From Tubiluchus corallicola (taxonomy: Eukaryota > Priapulida > Priapulimorpha > Priapulimorphida > Tubiluchidae): a stretch of DNA of 64,000 nucleotides. Position numbers and translations under genes: made by a program. Below are positions 27,501 through 39,780 of this stretch, piece after piece. The notes below the pieces were generated by a model. It did no database searches, was not told the origin of the DNA, and was given only the letters and a program-made list of their open reading frames with translations. Numbering within the stretch: the first letter of the stretch is position 1; every line of letters begins with the position of its first letter. The DNA lies in assembly GCA_030141605.1 (NCBI GenBank), contig JAQGDQ010000002.1:2276501-2340500 (forward strand), in the 5' to 3' direction.

Positions 27501-30500
27501 AGCTGGTGATTTGACTAATGAACACCTAACAAGGATTAAATTGAATTTCTACACTTCTTACGATGTCTGAATATCTATTATCTAATAATTACTTCAAAAA
27601 TCCTTTTCTATCCACAATACAGGAAATTACAAGCACTGCTTGATATAGATGATATGCTGTGGGTGGACATTTGTAAACGTGCACAGCAAGGGACTGAGAG
27701 CTATGAAGACTTGTGAGTGGCTGTTGGTGGTGTCTGAATAGCGCATGTGAAAAAGGTTATGATGAGAATAAATATTTAACTGCTTGGCAGATGTAAAAAA
27801 TACCCTTGAAAAGAGTGCACCGCTTCCTGACTTTACCACACTCATTTTTCGGAAAACGTCATTCAGAAATACAGTCCCTGTCATTTGAGCTAGTTACAAA
27901 ATAATGGTACTGTTAAGAATAATGAGCAACAAAATAATAAATATATTTATGTGTGTGTATTATGAGTTTTTTAATGATGACTCTACATTGTTTCATACCT
28001 GAATGATAGTTTCAGGCTGAATAACGATATTTGGCCCTTGAAAAGATATTCCTTCATCATACTGAACAAAATCGAAAATATCACTGAAAAACAATGAATA
28101 ATTGTGATCAAATTTTCTTATTCAAGTAATTCTAGCATGTAATGTTAACATATGCGAAGTGTTTTTACCAGTTATCATACAATTAAATTAATGGTTATAC
28201 ATTAATCACTAGTACAGTAGGCGCCGCTTAATAGACTCACGGTTATTCGCTTAATTGACTCAAATGCCTGGAACAGGCCACTTCTATTCAAATATGCATA
28301 AAACTATCGGTAACTGACTCAAATAACTCCGCATAATTGACTCAATATTTTTCCTTCACCTACTTAAAATAAGATATTTGTATCTGCCAAAAGAGTCTTT
28401 CCTACTTTTATGTCATCTTTACTTTCCTATTATGCACTATATATGCAGAAACGATCATGATAAGTACCGTTTTGTTTGTAAGCAGGTAGGTTTATCATGT
28501 GCTAATACGATAGCGTAGCAGTTTTGCTTTGAATCTGTTACCAACTGGCCCACTGTTACCCAAAGAATTCTGGAAGCTAAACATTTAATCACTTGCCTAG
28601 CAGTTTCCTTTTGACGCTCTCGTTGCAAATCACATTTTCAGGTTTAATGAGTTAACAGTCAAAGAAGCAGGTACAGTATAATCAGCTGGTATTCCTTCTG
28701 ACTTACAAGAGTAAATATCGTACAGCAAATAAGAGCAAAGTAAGTTAGCAGATGATTCAGCGCTGTTTTAGTCATGCACAACAACAGCTTTTCAACGTTT
28801 TTATAATTACAAGAACTTTGTGGGTCACCTCCTTTGCGAGAAAATGAAGCAGCCGACATTGAAGGAATTTTTGTAATATATGAAAATAAATAGACATTTA
28901 GAAAAGTATACTATTTAATTTATTGCTAATTCACTTATATACATTAATATTTTAAAATATTTTTCTAATTTTTAACAAAGAAATTTAGGCATTACTTCGT
29001 TTCTGAAATTCATTAAAAACCTTTGCAGTGCATAGCAAGCTAGTGACTCATACTTCTATAGCTGTAATACTATACCCATCGGTTAATAGGTTCAGTCGGT
29101 TAATTGGGTCAAAACACGTCTGTCCCAAAGTGAGTCAATTACGTAGCACCTACTGTATTCCATTATATGTAAGCCATGTAGAACACCACACAATTTCTTG
29201 CATTAAATGTTAAAATCATAACTTTGTGTTAACATTTTGTTGTAATGCTGTATTAAAATATTTATAGCAATGCAGTTTATTCTCACCTAAATGAAAACTG
29301 TTTTCCTTTATATAAAGTGTAAGCGCTATGTGCCACACAAGCTCCTATAGCAACAACAGCTCTAACCTAAAGTGAAAATTCAGGATCAGTAACAGACACG
29401 AATAAACTGAAAGGCAAATCTTACAGGTCAAAAAAACATACATTTCACTTGGATAATTAACAGCATTGTCAAGAAGAAAATTATGCAATAAATGTATAGA
29501 AAAACAAAAGCCGGACACGAAACTTATGGTTATTTTAGTATTATATTAGAGTATGTGAAGTTTCTTGTAGACCCAGAGAGTTCTCTGTTTGGTCCTGTTT
29601 TTTTTATTGGCTTAATTTTTGGAACACATTATTACGAAAATGTATTGATAAATCCTTCTTAGATTATCTGCAACCAAATTATAGTGCAGAATTGATGAAA
29701 GAACATTCTATAAAACATTGTAATCACTAGCTTAGAAACTCAATTTTAACTAAAATAATTTAAACTAACAGAGTCGGCAAATCAAACAGCATTGTGCCAA
29801 TGTTTACAGTTATACAATTGCAAAAATTGAGTTAGCTTACAAAAGTCAACAGTTTGGAGAACGACTGATTTTTAAATTGTTGTTTCCTCCTTAGACAAAA
29901 CAAGTTTTTGTAGAAACATGAAATTTATTATTTGGAATGACGTTAACTTGCCTTTTGCATTTTAAAAGTTGCCAGCATAACTGCAGAGAGTTTACTAGTT
30001 ACTTCTACTGTTGGCAAGGAAACAGCATGTACTATTTTTAAATCTTGGCAACGATGCTGTTGTAGAACCTTTACTTTTTGCTCTGTTCAGTGTTATATCT
30101 CCATTTAGACTCAGTTCTTTATGCACTTCGCCGGCCTACTACTATCTGTATTTTAGAAATTCATATCGAGACATATATTGAAACTCTAGAGCTGTCCATA
30201 TTTAAGTCTTTTAAAATCCAATCACTTCTGAACATTGTATTTTGAATCCTTGCTTTCTTGTGTTACTGATGTCCAGGTGTAAAAAATTCATCACGTTTGA
30301 AAGACAGACAGGCCATTTGGATGACAAATCCTCAATTAATTAAATTTTGATACCAAATTTGAAAGAAAGAAAACATGAAAACGTTGGGATGCAGCCCACA
30401 TTTGAACCAAAAATCTGCTTATATTGCAGAAGCCTTAAGGCCCATCGATCTCCCAGTAGTCAAGGCAGTCCAAAGTTCATTCCCGATAGCTGGCCAATCA

Positions 30501-33500
30501 AATTAAGCATTTCCAGTGCTAGATTACCTACACTAGGGCAAGTCTCACTCATTAGATTAATTTTTTATTTTGATTAATTTTGAGCCAGAAATTTCCATGG
30601 GTTATTAAAAAAGACTGAATATTGAATCAGCAGACAGATAGAAGGTTTTAATATCCACAATAAGAAAGAAGGACAGCAATGTGACAAACATAGTTCAAAA
30701 ATAGAATAATTTTGTAACACACTAATAACAGTTAAAACAATTTTAACATATACTCATTCATTATATTTAAAGGCAAAGTAACAGATAAACCACCAAAAAC
30801 ACTCACTAGATGGTGATGGTGGAAAGTTAGCTTTTCTGGAAGTGCATGCGAACCTTCTAAACACACAGACAGGAAATGTAGCAATCTTGGCCACCAAAAT
30901 TACTAAAAAACTTAAATGGAATGCCGCATACTTACTGATCCTCTGTAAAATTGAAAACTAAATATTTTGCTGTTAAGTTTTGATATTTGTTGTGCTGGAA
31001 TTTTATAAAAAATTGTCATTATTGATACTTTTAATTTGCTTTAATGGTCAACACACTTTTAATTTGCCTTAATGGTCAACACATCATGTTGTCTTGGCAT
31101 TGCCATTATTACAACAGTAAGTCAGTTAAGTTTTTATTGGTCAAGTTAACTGCTCAGTAAGGACATCTATTGGTAAATAACATTCTCTGCAAACACCCTA
31201 TTGTTATCCAAGAAATGGTTCGGCACTAAGAAGTTATGAGGAAGACAACAAGTAGCAGAAGACACATGAACAAAAAATACCTTGTCTTTGTTGCGAAGGT
31301 ATGATGCCATTTGCAAGCCAATTTCAGCACCCATTGAGGTGCCGATAACCCCAATGCCATGTGATATCACATTTGGATGGTTACATAGTACTTCAATTGC
31401 TTCCTAAAAATGGAGATTTCGCAGCGGTGAGGCAGCTATGCATGCTTATATACACACAAAGTGACACCTAAGACACTGAGGCATTTAAATGGTCTTTTAC
31501 AAATGAAGTTTATTTCATCAAATTTTGTATAGTTGTAGCTTTTGTATAGGCACATATTTGACAGGTGCCAAAACACACTATAAGTTTTGTACATGTCAGT
31601 TTCGAACTCAAGTTACTGCACAAAAAGCTAAGTTTTAACACAACAACTTCGCAAGAGCATGATAACTTCATAATTATATGATTAAAACTGATGCTACACA
31701 GACAATTTATACATAGCTGACTGCCTATTAAAAAGTGAATTTTGTTTAGAATCAAGAAAATGGTATTTCTCAGGTAAAAAACACACAATTTATAAAAACA
31801 ATTCTGATTTGGGGCACTGTGTAATATAAGTGAGATATTATGAGCTGCAGATGCTTGATTGTGTTAGTAGCGCGTTGAGATGTTTTGGCGTTGCAAGTGA
31901 TGACTGAATTATTAATAATATCCAATTGCCCAAAATTTGTAAAAATAAATGCAGTGCTTTTAAAAGCTGCTAAGCTGAGCAATTTCACTAAAAATTTTAA
32001 AATAATTATGAGAGCTAAATACTATTTAACTGCAAACGAAATTTAAATTAACTCAGAAATTAAATGCAACAGCTGCCAGATGCCAGTCTGCATATACACG
32101 AGGTAATAGACTGACAAACTAATAGTCTCGTCAGCAATAAAACATGCATACACGAATGTTCTCTTGCTAAGTCGTACTAAGCACGATAAATGGAAACATA
32201 AGCTAACCTCAAAATACTCCAGGTCAACTTGTACTACAGCTGGTAGATCTTCATAGTTTATATAAGGAAGACACAAGGTAGCAAATCCTCTCGATGCAAG
32301 AAGTGCTGACCTGCACTCAAATATTCCACCTGCAGATCCATACATGTCAATAATGCCAGGAAAAGGTCCAGAACCTACAAAGCCAAAGGCTCTTTTACAA
32401 CTTACAGCTACAAAAATCTTAGCAAAAGGTAACCCAATTTTTAAAATGTATTTTCAGGCAAAAATTAAGTATCAAATACATGCAAACAAAATTGATCATA
32501 TGCATACATTTGCAAAATAGTTTATGGTTAATAAATAGGCTTGCACATTATTTTTTAAACAATGAAAAACCGAGCTGAGCAGAAAATAAGAAACCCACAT
32601 TTTACGGGTCCTCTAAGTGATGAAAAAATGAAGAATGGGTAGGATTTCAACCAAAAACAAAAAAATACGGTTCGTCTGTTACTATTAATCAGCAAATATA
32701 AGCTGAGGCAAAGTTTGTGCTAAGTTTTAACTCCTGTTTTCAGTTGAAAGCAATTGTCTCATAAATTACAAAAAAATTAGAATTTGTTGTACCAGCATTC
32801 AAAACAATACTAGTTTCATTATATGGACAAATTTATCATAATAATTATAAACCTAATGAAAAATATATTATACGTTGCTAGCAAAACCAAAACACCAGTC
32901 AAATTTATTAAAAATATAAAATTTACCAGCTGCAAACCAACAAATAAATGGTATTGCAGCATTAGTTAAGAAACTAATATTTCTGATATAAAATTCACCA
33001 GGTGGCAGATAAAGTTTTCCTCTCACTGCACCATTTCGAATGATCTCTACTGTGACCCCTTCTGCCCTGTACCACCTGTTTAAAGGTTTCACTGCCAATG
33101 GAGTTACATCTAATTGCAGAACCTCAGCAGCCTCCAAAAACCCATTATATGCGAACAGTTTATACGGAAGAGGTTCACTTGTGTCTTTTTTCAATAATCG
33201 CATTCCCTCCCTTTCTCCAGGAAGCACATTTAGTGACCAAAACAGACCCATAGGCATTTTTCCTGAAAATTACACCTATGTTATGATTGTTTATTTTAAC
33301 GGTATCTGAAAAATACAGTGGTCACAAAATTTATGACTGAATATAGTACAAATAGAAAAAACACTTCCATAGATACTTTGATATACAGAAATTCAATTAA
33401 AATTTTTATTTTATCAGACACAAAGGAAAAGGAGCAATTTTACATGACATTTTATTCAATTGGCTTTATAAAGTGCTACAACAATTATGTGATTTTGTGA

Positions 33501-35390
33501 CAACTATAACAACTACAAAAAAGACTTTTTCAAACACGGTTGTCTTCTTATTACCTAAAACTCGAAAATTCTTTTTTTTAAATTTTTCTATGTGCTTTGT
33601 ACACAATTAAAAAAACTTTTCAACTGAATTTTTAGTATGCAAATACATTTCATAGTCAAACATAATTATCGCTGAATACTGTACAAAAAACATGGGCTTT
33701 GTTTACTTGTTACTTTATTATAAGTGGAACAGACAAATAAGGAAAATAAATTAGATTGTACAAGTTGAATCAATGTGGCTATGATCAGATTTCATAATTT
33801 CTCAAGAGATTTCTGTACGGGAAAAGTAGAAACTGTTTTGGAATAGTCAAACAAATATATTTTAACTTCAGAGAATTTAACTAGGTCCCTCAACAAGGCA
33901 TTTGCAACAAGTCATAGTATTGTCCAGATTTGCATTCAGAGATACAGTATTACAGAACACTGTACTGCCAAAGTTCTCATTAAGCAAGAGCGATCACAAC
34001 ATTTAGCTTAGCATTGGGCTGTTGACACGTCATTAGATTATTAGTCACTTGTCACAAGAATGTGTTATTAAGTTGTTCTAACATACAAATAATCAAGGTT
34101 GGATTACTTCAGAATATCTCAGCTAACACTAGAGAAACACACATTTGAACACGCAAGCATACACCCATACATATATAATAGACCATATTGTCAGCTAAGC
34201 CAGGATTTGGCGGGGTTCGCAACTTCGGCGGCGCGGGTGATTGCTATTGTTGTCAAACGGTTGTCGGCTTCGGTAAAGATTTTTAAAATGTTTAAAGTTT
34301 GTCGCCCGAGTCACAAAATTTGCCAAAACTTTGTAAAACTCGTAGAGTTGTCTGAACATGTGCCAAATATGAGAAAAATTTATTTGTGATGTTATTCAAC
34401 AATTTCACAATACTTAAAAATTTGGAGAGCAATTTGAGATGACTTTGCAAATATTTTTCATCATCTTGGATTTTAGAGAACAATGGTTGTCCAGCATTTA
34501 TTTCTTCTAAAATTCGTGATCAAGATCACAATATACTCAAGCGAACATCAGGCAACATTCGCCCTGTTGCATAAGTAACGCTGAAATCGCCAAATGTGTG
34601 CAAAAATTCTCACAATTTTCGTGGAGAAAAAAATCTCGAAATTCGTAGAAATGGAACAAAAATCGGTCGAAATTATTTTGAAGTTTGGACAAATGATTAG
34701 CGGTAATTTTTTGGTGACTGCTGTCATAAAAAGTCGCGGCCCAGGGAAACCCTAGCTTTGTCACTTTTACTTCTTCTTTTCTTTAATTAACTCTTTACCT
34801 AACATGCTCCCAGATTAAAAAATCTTCTATATGTAAATTCAGACTTACCCACATATGATCCACCCAGTGACTTATGCTCAAACAGGTTGACCACTCCCTC
34901 ATTTGTTGCTTGGAAATGTCCACATGATGCCCAGCCCCTTTTGTCTTCCACTACATGAGTTGCTACAGTAATTTTTTGATCTAAACAATCACATTTAAAT
35001 CAGTTATTGGCATCACTAGTTTTATAAATTTACCTTTCACAGATATTTAAAGCTGTTTTATCCAAATTAGTTTACTAATTAATTTCATTAAAACTTTGTG
35101 CAAACTGATCGTAATTACGCCTAAGGCATTCATGGAATGCTAAAAGTATTTCAATAAAAACATGTGTAATTTACCCATAACAAGATATAAAGAATGCAAC
35201 TATCCTTAGCTTTTACTTGCAAATACAGCAAAATGGTACAATATCCACTATGACACAATAATTAGTCTATAAATAACTTAAAAAAAGTATAAATTAATAG
35301 GCTGATACCTGGAAGCAGTCCTGTCACAACAATTTTAATAACCTCATCAACAAAAGGTGTACTTGGTGACACTTGGATAGACACAACCAT
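24558..35390 (-). CDS. Acyl-CoA thioesterase / BAAT family protein, copy 3, with SKL terminus
   Basis: Nine coding exons (minus strand): 35309-35390, 34849-34980, 32999-33262, 32208-32374, 31281-31403, 29287-29366, 27999-28083, 25894-26098, 24558-24691. They join in frame to 423 residues with the same intron phases as the other copies. The start is the ATG at 35390; the protein begins [19 protein letters not shown]. The N-terminal Bile_hydr_Trans domain (MPMGLFWSL to LYLPPG) is followed by the BAAT_C domain from [11 protein letters not shown]. The predicted triad is Ser238 in GTSMG, Asp327 in GADDK and His361 in EAGHVIDPP. The last three residues are SKL, the canonical PTS1 signal, so the enzyme should act in peroxisomes. 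The likely reaction is acyl-CoA hydrolysis; amino-acid conjugation is less likely without a nucleophilic cysteine. An acceptor-like TTTACAG just upstream (exon would begin at 35415) suggests a noncoding first exon. Intron 6 contains a TA-flanked transposon. Confidence 0.9.
28215..29156. mobile_element. Non-autonomous pogo/Tc1-like DNA transposon
   Basis: The left end begins CAGTAGGCGCCGCTTAATAG and the right end, reverse-complemented, CAGTAGGTGCTACGTAATTG. This gives an imperfect inverted repeat of about 27 bp, both ends continuing to GACTCA. TA flanks both sides (28213-28214 and 29157-29158). The ~942 bp interior has no transposase frame. CAGT-type ends with a TA duplication are typical of the pogo branch of Tc1/mariner, which is an inference. 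It lies in intron 6 of ACOT/BAAT copy 3. Confidence 0.82.
30395..30450 (-). mobile_element. Possible tRNA-derived (SINE-like) fragment
   Basis: On the minus strand an A-box-like TGGGCCTTAAGG (30433-30444) is followed by a perfect 5-bp stem TCTGC/GCAGA closing a 7-nt loop (30414-30430), and then by a B-box-like GGTTCAAAT (30400-30408). The order matches a tRNA. The acceptor and T stems do not pair, so it is not a functional tRNA. A degraded tRNA pseudogene or SINE head is the best reading; chance is not excluded. Confidence 0.3.
34185..34765. mobile_element. Possible short inverted-repeat element
   Basis: A GC-richer island in AT-rich DNA. The left end includes AAGCCAGGATTTGGCGGGG and CGCAACTT. 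The right end, reverse-complemented, includes AAGCTAGGGTTTCCCTGGG and CGCGACTT. These resemble imperfect terminal inverted repeats of about 35 bp. I could not define a target-site duplication or a transposase. It lies in intron 2 of ACOT/BAAT copy 3. Confidence 0.35.
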
Positions 35391-35759
35391 TATGAAATTC
35401 CTTTATATAAACAACCTGTAAAAAAACCAACAAAATAAAAAGTTGAAGTAATTCCCAGCTTCTGATTTCTTATTAATTTGGCACCATGTTATTCTAAAAC
35501 TAAAGGTGCTTCACATACATTTCAATTGCAAGAAAATGCTGATGAAGTTGTTATCATAGAACCCACTCCTGCTGCGAAAAAGTTCAACAGCTACTTGTTG
35601 TTGTTCAACAGCTAGCATGTTCCACATTGAAAATACATACAATATACCTAATTTGGTTTCCTATATGGAAGCTAGAACTTGTTTACTTTTTGCCAAATAA
35701 GATTGCGCATGTTTTGCACAATTAAAAATCGATTCCTCACCTGGATTTGAAGTCAAGCT
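35391..35759. other. 5' flank of copy 3
   Basis: Short intergenic piece upstream of the copy 3 start codon. The minus strand carries a T-rich tract ending TTTACAG, with the exon side beginning at 35415. This is the acceptor of a probable intron in the 5' untranslated region. No TATA box or other promoter motif was convincing. Confidence 0.45.
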
Positions 35760-36795
35760 TAGTTCTTTCTAAATGCTGCTTTGCTCTCGTTGACCCACTC
35801 TCACAGTGATTCACTAAATCATTTCACTTAAATGCGCTTCCAGCTGATTGGTCAGTAGCAATTGTACGACCTATTCACAAGAAAGGTTCGTTCCTTAACC
35901 CTGCAAATCAGGACAATCAGCAGGACTTCTTCCTGTTGCAAAGTCATGGAAACCGTCTTCAAAACAGAAATTATGGATGTTGCCAGTGCTAATGATTTTA
36001 TCTCACCATCGCAATATGGCTTTAGAAGTAAAAGATCAACAATACTTCTACTCCTAGACTTGATGAATGAGCTGACCCAGCATCTAGACAATGGACTGCC
36101 TGCTGGTGATGTACTTTTAGACTTTGCAAGGCCTTTGATGTTGATTCCTACTTATGTATCAGTCTCTAATATGCTCAGAACTTGAGTATGCCTGTCAAGT
36201 TTGGTCGCCTCACTATCAACAAGATATTGATCTTTTGGAAAATGTCCAGTGCCGTGCCACATGCTTAGTCTATGGATTATCCCAGTTTAGGTATAATGAG
36301 TGGCTTTTTATGTTGTCTCTTCTGCCTGTTTACGTTAGGCGTCAACGAGCTGACTTGATTCTTCCTTACCAGTTGCTTACCACTTACGAAGCCACAAGTA
36401 CGACTCAATGTGCATTTGTACAGTTTTGCATGTGGAGTAATAAATGTATGAAACTCTTTGCTATCAAAAGTTGTAATTGCCCATAACTTAACTACTTTTA
36501 AAACTCGCCTTCATAGCCATCTCTACCAAAACTTGTAATGTTTTTTTTATAGTTTTGTACTTTCTGTTGATTGTTATTGTCATAGGTTTGAAAAGTTTAG
36601 TATTAATGTTTACGCTTATATTATTGTGCTGTATGATATGCTGCACTATGTTGTCCACTTCATATGGAGAATATTTTGGGTAATTTAAACTATTGTATTT
36701 TGTTGTAATTCTTGATTATCAGTCAAGCTACAATTATCCTTAAATAATAACTATAGTAATAATAACAATAATAACAATAATAATAATAATCTTGG
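35760..36795 (+). mobile_element. Non-LTR retrotransposon fragment, reverse transcriptase remnants
   Basis: Broken reading frames recall the reverse transcriptase of jockey/CR1-type elements. LPADWSVAIVRPIHKKG ends near 35885. After a frameshift come SPSQYGFRSKRST (about 36005-36040) and GDVLLDFA (about 36105-36128). The frame then jumps to a C-terminal segment, EYACQVWSPHYQQDIDLLENV (about 36187-36246), so the central part with the catalytic YADD-type motif is deleted. The 3' end carries an AATAAT/AAC simple repeat at about 36745-36795, a tail common on such elements. It is truncated and certainly inactive. The exact clade is not determined. Confidence 0.8.
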
Positions 36796-36825
36796 AATAA
36801 ATGTATCATAAAACCTAAAATTTAG

Positions 36826-37552
36826 AACACGTGCTAAAATTTGTCTAAGAGCAAACAGGATAACCAATATGATTTTTAGAATTTTTTCTGTTGGCAACAA
36901 ACAAACTTTATTGAAAGCTTATAAAATATATGTCAGACCATTGGTAGAATATTATTCTCCAGTGTGGAGTCCTTACCTGCTTGGTGATTTAGATGTTGTA
37001 GAAAATGTTCAGCGTTACTTTACAAAACGCCTTTGTAACAGATATGGAATTAATTATGAATCATATTCACACAGACTACAAATTTTGAGTCTTAAATCAT
37101 TACAAGAAAGGTATATAATTTCTGATTTGTGCATGTGTTACAAGATTATGCATAAGGATATTGATTAAAACAGGGAACCATTTTTTTACCAAAGTTTTAA
37201 ATAATAAAACTAAGAGTAATTACTTATTAAAACTTTATTGTAAGGCATACATGTAAGACACATTTTCATGAATTTTTTTCAAATGGCGTTGTTCAAATAT
37301 GGAACTCCTCGACTGCTTCTGTAAATGAATCGCCATTAGTTACTCTGGAAATGTTAAGTTATTTCGCAAAAGATTTAACAAGATTCCTTAAATTAGATAG
37401 ACAGGTGTAAGTAGCTTTGCTTTGTCTGTCCTGCACATCTTAATAAATGTTAATTAAAGATGCTAGTAGTTGTACTGTATTTTCATTTTTTTAATAAATG
37501 TAGTTTTATGCACTAAGTAATACTACTACTAGTAGTAGTACTACTAGATGTG
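36826..37552 (+). mobile_element. Second non-LTR retrotransposon 3' fragment
   Basis: A separate, slightly different C-terminal reverse transcriptase segment. LLKAYKIYVRPLVEY and SPVWSPYLLGDLDVVENVQ are open until 37168. Degraded sequence then continues to about 37395, still recalling the family's final WNSLP-type motif with stops. The 3' end is followed by a TAC/TAG-rich simple repeat (about 37517-37552). The segment parallels part of the upstream fragment, so these are two independent 5'-truncated insertions rather than one element. Confidence 0.72.
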
Positions 37553-38038
37553 GATAAACTAAAAACTAATAGTAATACCAGCGAATAGACAGACACAATG
37601 TGGCAAAACAGACAGAGATGCACAGCACAAAAAGTGAGTGCAAAAACATTTAAACACTAACTTAAAATAAAAGTCAACAGCTTATCAGCACATAAGTCCA
37701 CTAACGTGCTCATTCTAGGTTTCGACCGTGTTTAGACAGAGGGTACCATATTGCTTCGGCAATACCCAAAATCTTTTACGTTGTCCATTCACTGTCACCG
37801 ATCTCTAATAGCAAAGAGTCATTCATAAATCTAGGCCATTCTCTAGAGCGCCTGCAAGCTTCAAATGCAAGGTATCATGTAAAGGTCTGATACCTACCAG
37901 AAAGCTCTGTTACCCTAACGTACTAACATATTTTACTCTCACTTAATTGTATATATTCACAGTGCTTACTAACCTTGTTAATTAATGTTAATTTGCTTGT
38001 TGATCTGTTTGTTTATTTGACGTGATCGTACCAGTACG

Positions 38039-38082
38039 AATAAAAGTGATATATATATATATATATATATATCACTTTTATT
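38039..38082. repeat. Perfect 44-bp AT-rich palindrome
   Basis: AATAAAAGTGAT, then (AT)10, then ATCACTTTTATT: both arms match base for base over 44 bp. More AT repeat follows to about 38120. Such a palindrome can extrude as a cruciform and is prone to deletion or misassembly. It may be only an AT microsatellite in which a unique flank has been copied in inverted orientation. Confidence 0.95.
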
Positions 38083-38249
38083 TTTATATAAAATATATAT
38101 AATATTATATATATATAAACTGTGACATCCAACAAATAAAAGCTCTGTCACTGTAAATTTGCATTGGCGCTGTTATTTAAGTGCTACCATCCTGTCTAAC
38201 ATGTGATTTTGTACAGAATGTGTTGTATGTGTGGCTGAAGTAGTTAAAT

Positions 38250-39780
38250 GAAAGTGTGACGAGGTTTTTAAAATAATTGAACAAGAACAATTAAAAACAA
38301 ACAAGGATCAAGTAGGAATCAAATCAGATGATGGTAAATTTGAAAAAAAATAAGCATAAATAGTGGTGAGGGAAAAGAAGTTGTTGGATAAAGAGGTTAG
38401 AGATTATAAGAGTAAAGTGGAAAAGTTAGAAAGGAATTTGGAAAAAAACAGAAGAGGGAACATTGAGGATAAAGGAGATGGCAGATCAATTAAAGACAAA
38501 TAAAAGAAAATTTGAGGACTGAAGTGAATAGGTGTGAGGAAAAAACTGGAAGGAAATACTTATTAATTTGAGAAAAGAAGAAATTGATTAGTTGCAGGTG
38601 AAGGTAAAGGAGGTTGAGAAAGAATTATTAATTTTGATTATAAGAAACGAATTGTGGTGAATGAAGAGCATATAGAACAGTTGAAGATAATTAATGTGGA
38701 ATTAAAAATAGATTTTTAAATAAAAAGAAAATATAAAGAGAAGAAAAATAGAACAACAAAGAAACTATTGAGAGTGAAGAAGAAAAAAGAAGCAACAAGA
38801 AAGTGATGGAGAAAGGAACAACAACGGATAATGTTAGAGAGAATGCGACTGAGTGGAGAAAGAGTTAAAAGATTAAAATATGCTGTTATTATCATAAGTG
38901 AATGAAGTGTTACTTTTGAAGTAAAATGTAGATTTAGGCATAATAAATTTTGGAGAAATGAAAGTATTCTGCAAATACTATAAGGAAGAAAAAAGATGTC
39001 CTTTTGGGGCAAAATGCAAATTTTTCCACAATGAGAAAAGGTTGCAGCAAAACTGGATAGCATGTAGAGGGAAAAGTGGTATGATGATAAGGTGGAGAAG
39101 ATATAGTGTAACAGATAGAAATTATTGGAGAGGTGAGACAGGTCCGAGGTATGATGATTTTGAAGATTGTGAATATCGATTGGAGAGTAATAAGAGGCAA
39201 AGGCATGAAGATGGACAGCCTAAGAGTCAATATAATATAAGGGAAGAAATTGGTTAGAGACGTGATGTTTTAATGAGAGATGGTGAATATTATGGATATA
39301 ACAGAAATGAACACAGTGACTTGAGGTTAGAAAATGAAAGAAAACACAATAGTAGATATTGGGGTGAAAATGGGATACGTAAGAGAATATGTAATGATGC
39401 ACATAAAGGTGATTTATGAGGTAAATAAACAGAGCGAAGTAGAAAGGGGTTGCAGATGCCAAAATGAGTTTGAAAATAAAGATGAGAGAGAATTGTACAT
39501 AGATAGGAAGAACAGTATTGAAATAGAAAACTTGAAACAGCAATTTGATTTTTGACAGGAAAAAGTGCACAATTTTGTAGTAAAGAGAATAATGAAATAT
39601 TAGAAATTACAAACGGAAAAATATTAGAAATTAAGAAAAAAGATTATAAAAGGATAAGAAGATAATTGAAAAATATAAGCAAAGAAATTATTATGGGATC
39701 TGTTAGCTGTAGAAGCTTGAAAAGAAAAGAAAGTAGTTTAAAGATAATAGTAAAAAAGAAGCAACTGATGATAATGTGTT
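38250..39780 (+). pseudogene. Decayed coding region: coiled coil, CCCH zinc finger, coiled coil
   Basis: Strongly purine-rich plus strand. With frameshifts it reads as a long charged coiled coil (for example KSKVEKLERNLEK and KVKEVEKELL, 38380-38700). Next comes an uninterrupted stretch from ATG 38958 to 39257, containing a clear CCCH zinc finger, C-x8-C-x5-C-x3-H (VFCKYYKEEKRCPFGAKCKFF then H). After it come Arg/Tyr/Asp-rich segments (NYWRGETGPRYDDFEDCEY, YWGENGIRKR) and a second coiled coil (SIEIENLKQQFDF, 39513-39551; more in a shifted frame to ~39700). Many stops and frame changes make a functional single-exon gene unlikely. It could be the first ORF of a retrotransposon or a processed copy of a host RNA-binding protein. 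No family was recognised. Confidence 0.6.

Noticed and set aside
38716-39570. Long minus-strand frames rich in Phe, Tyr and His (38716-39063, 38934-39230, 39220-39570)
   Set aside because: They are mirror images of the purine-rich plus-strand coiled-coil/CCCH region; the plus-strand reading has the zinc finger and coiled coils.
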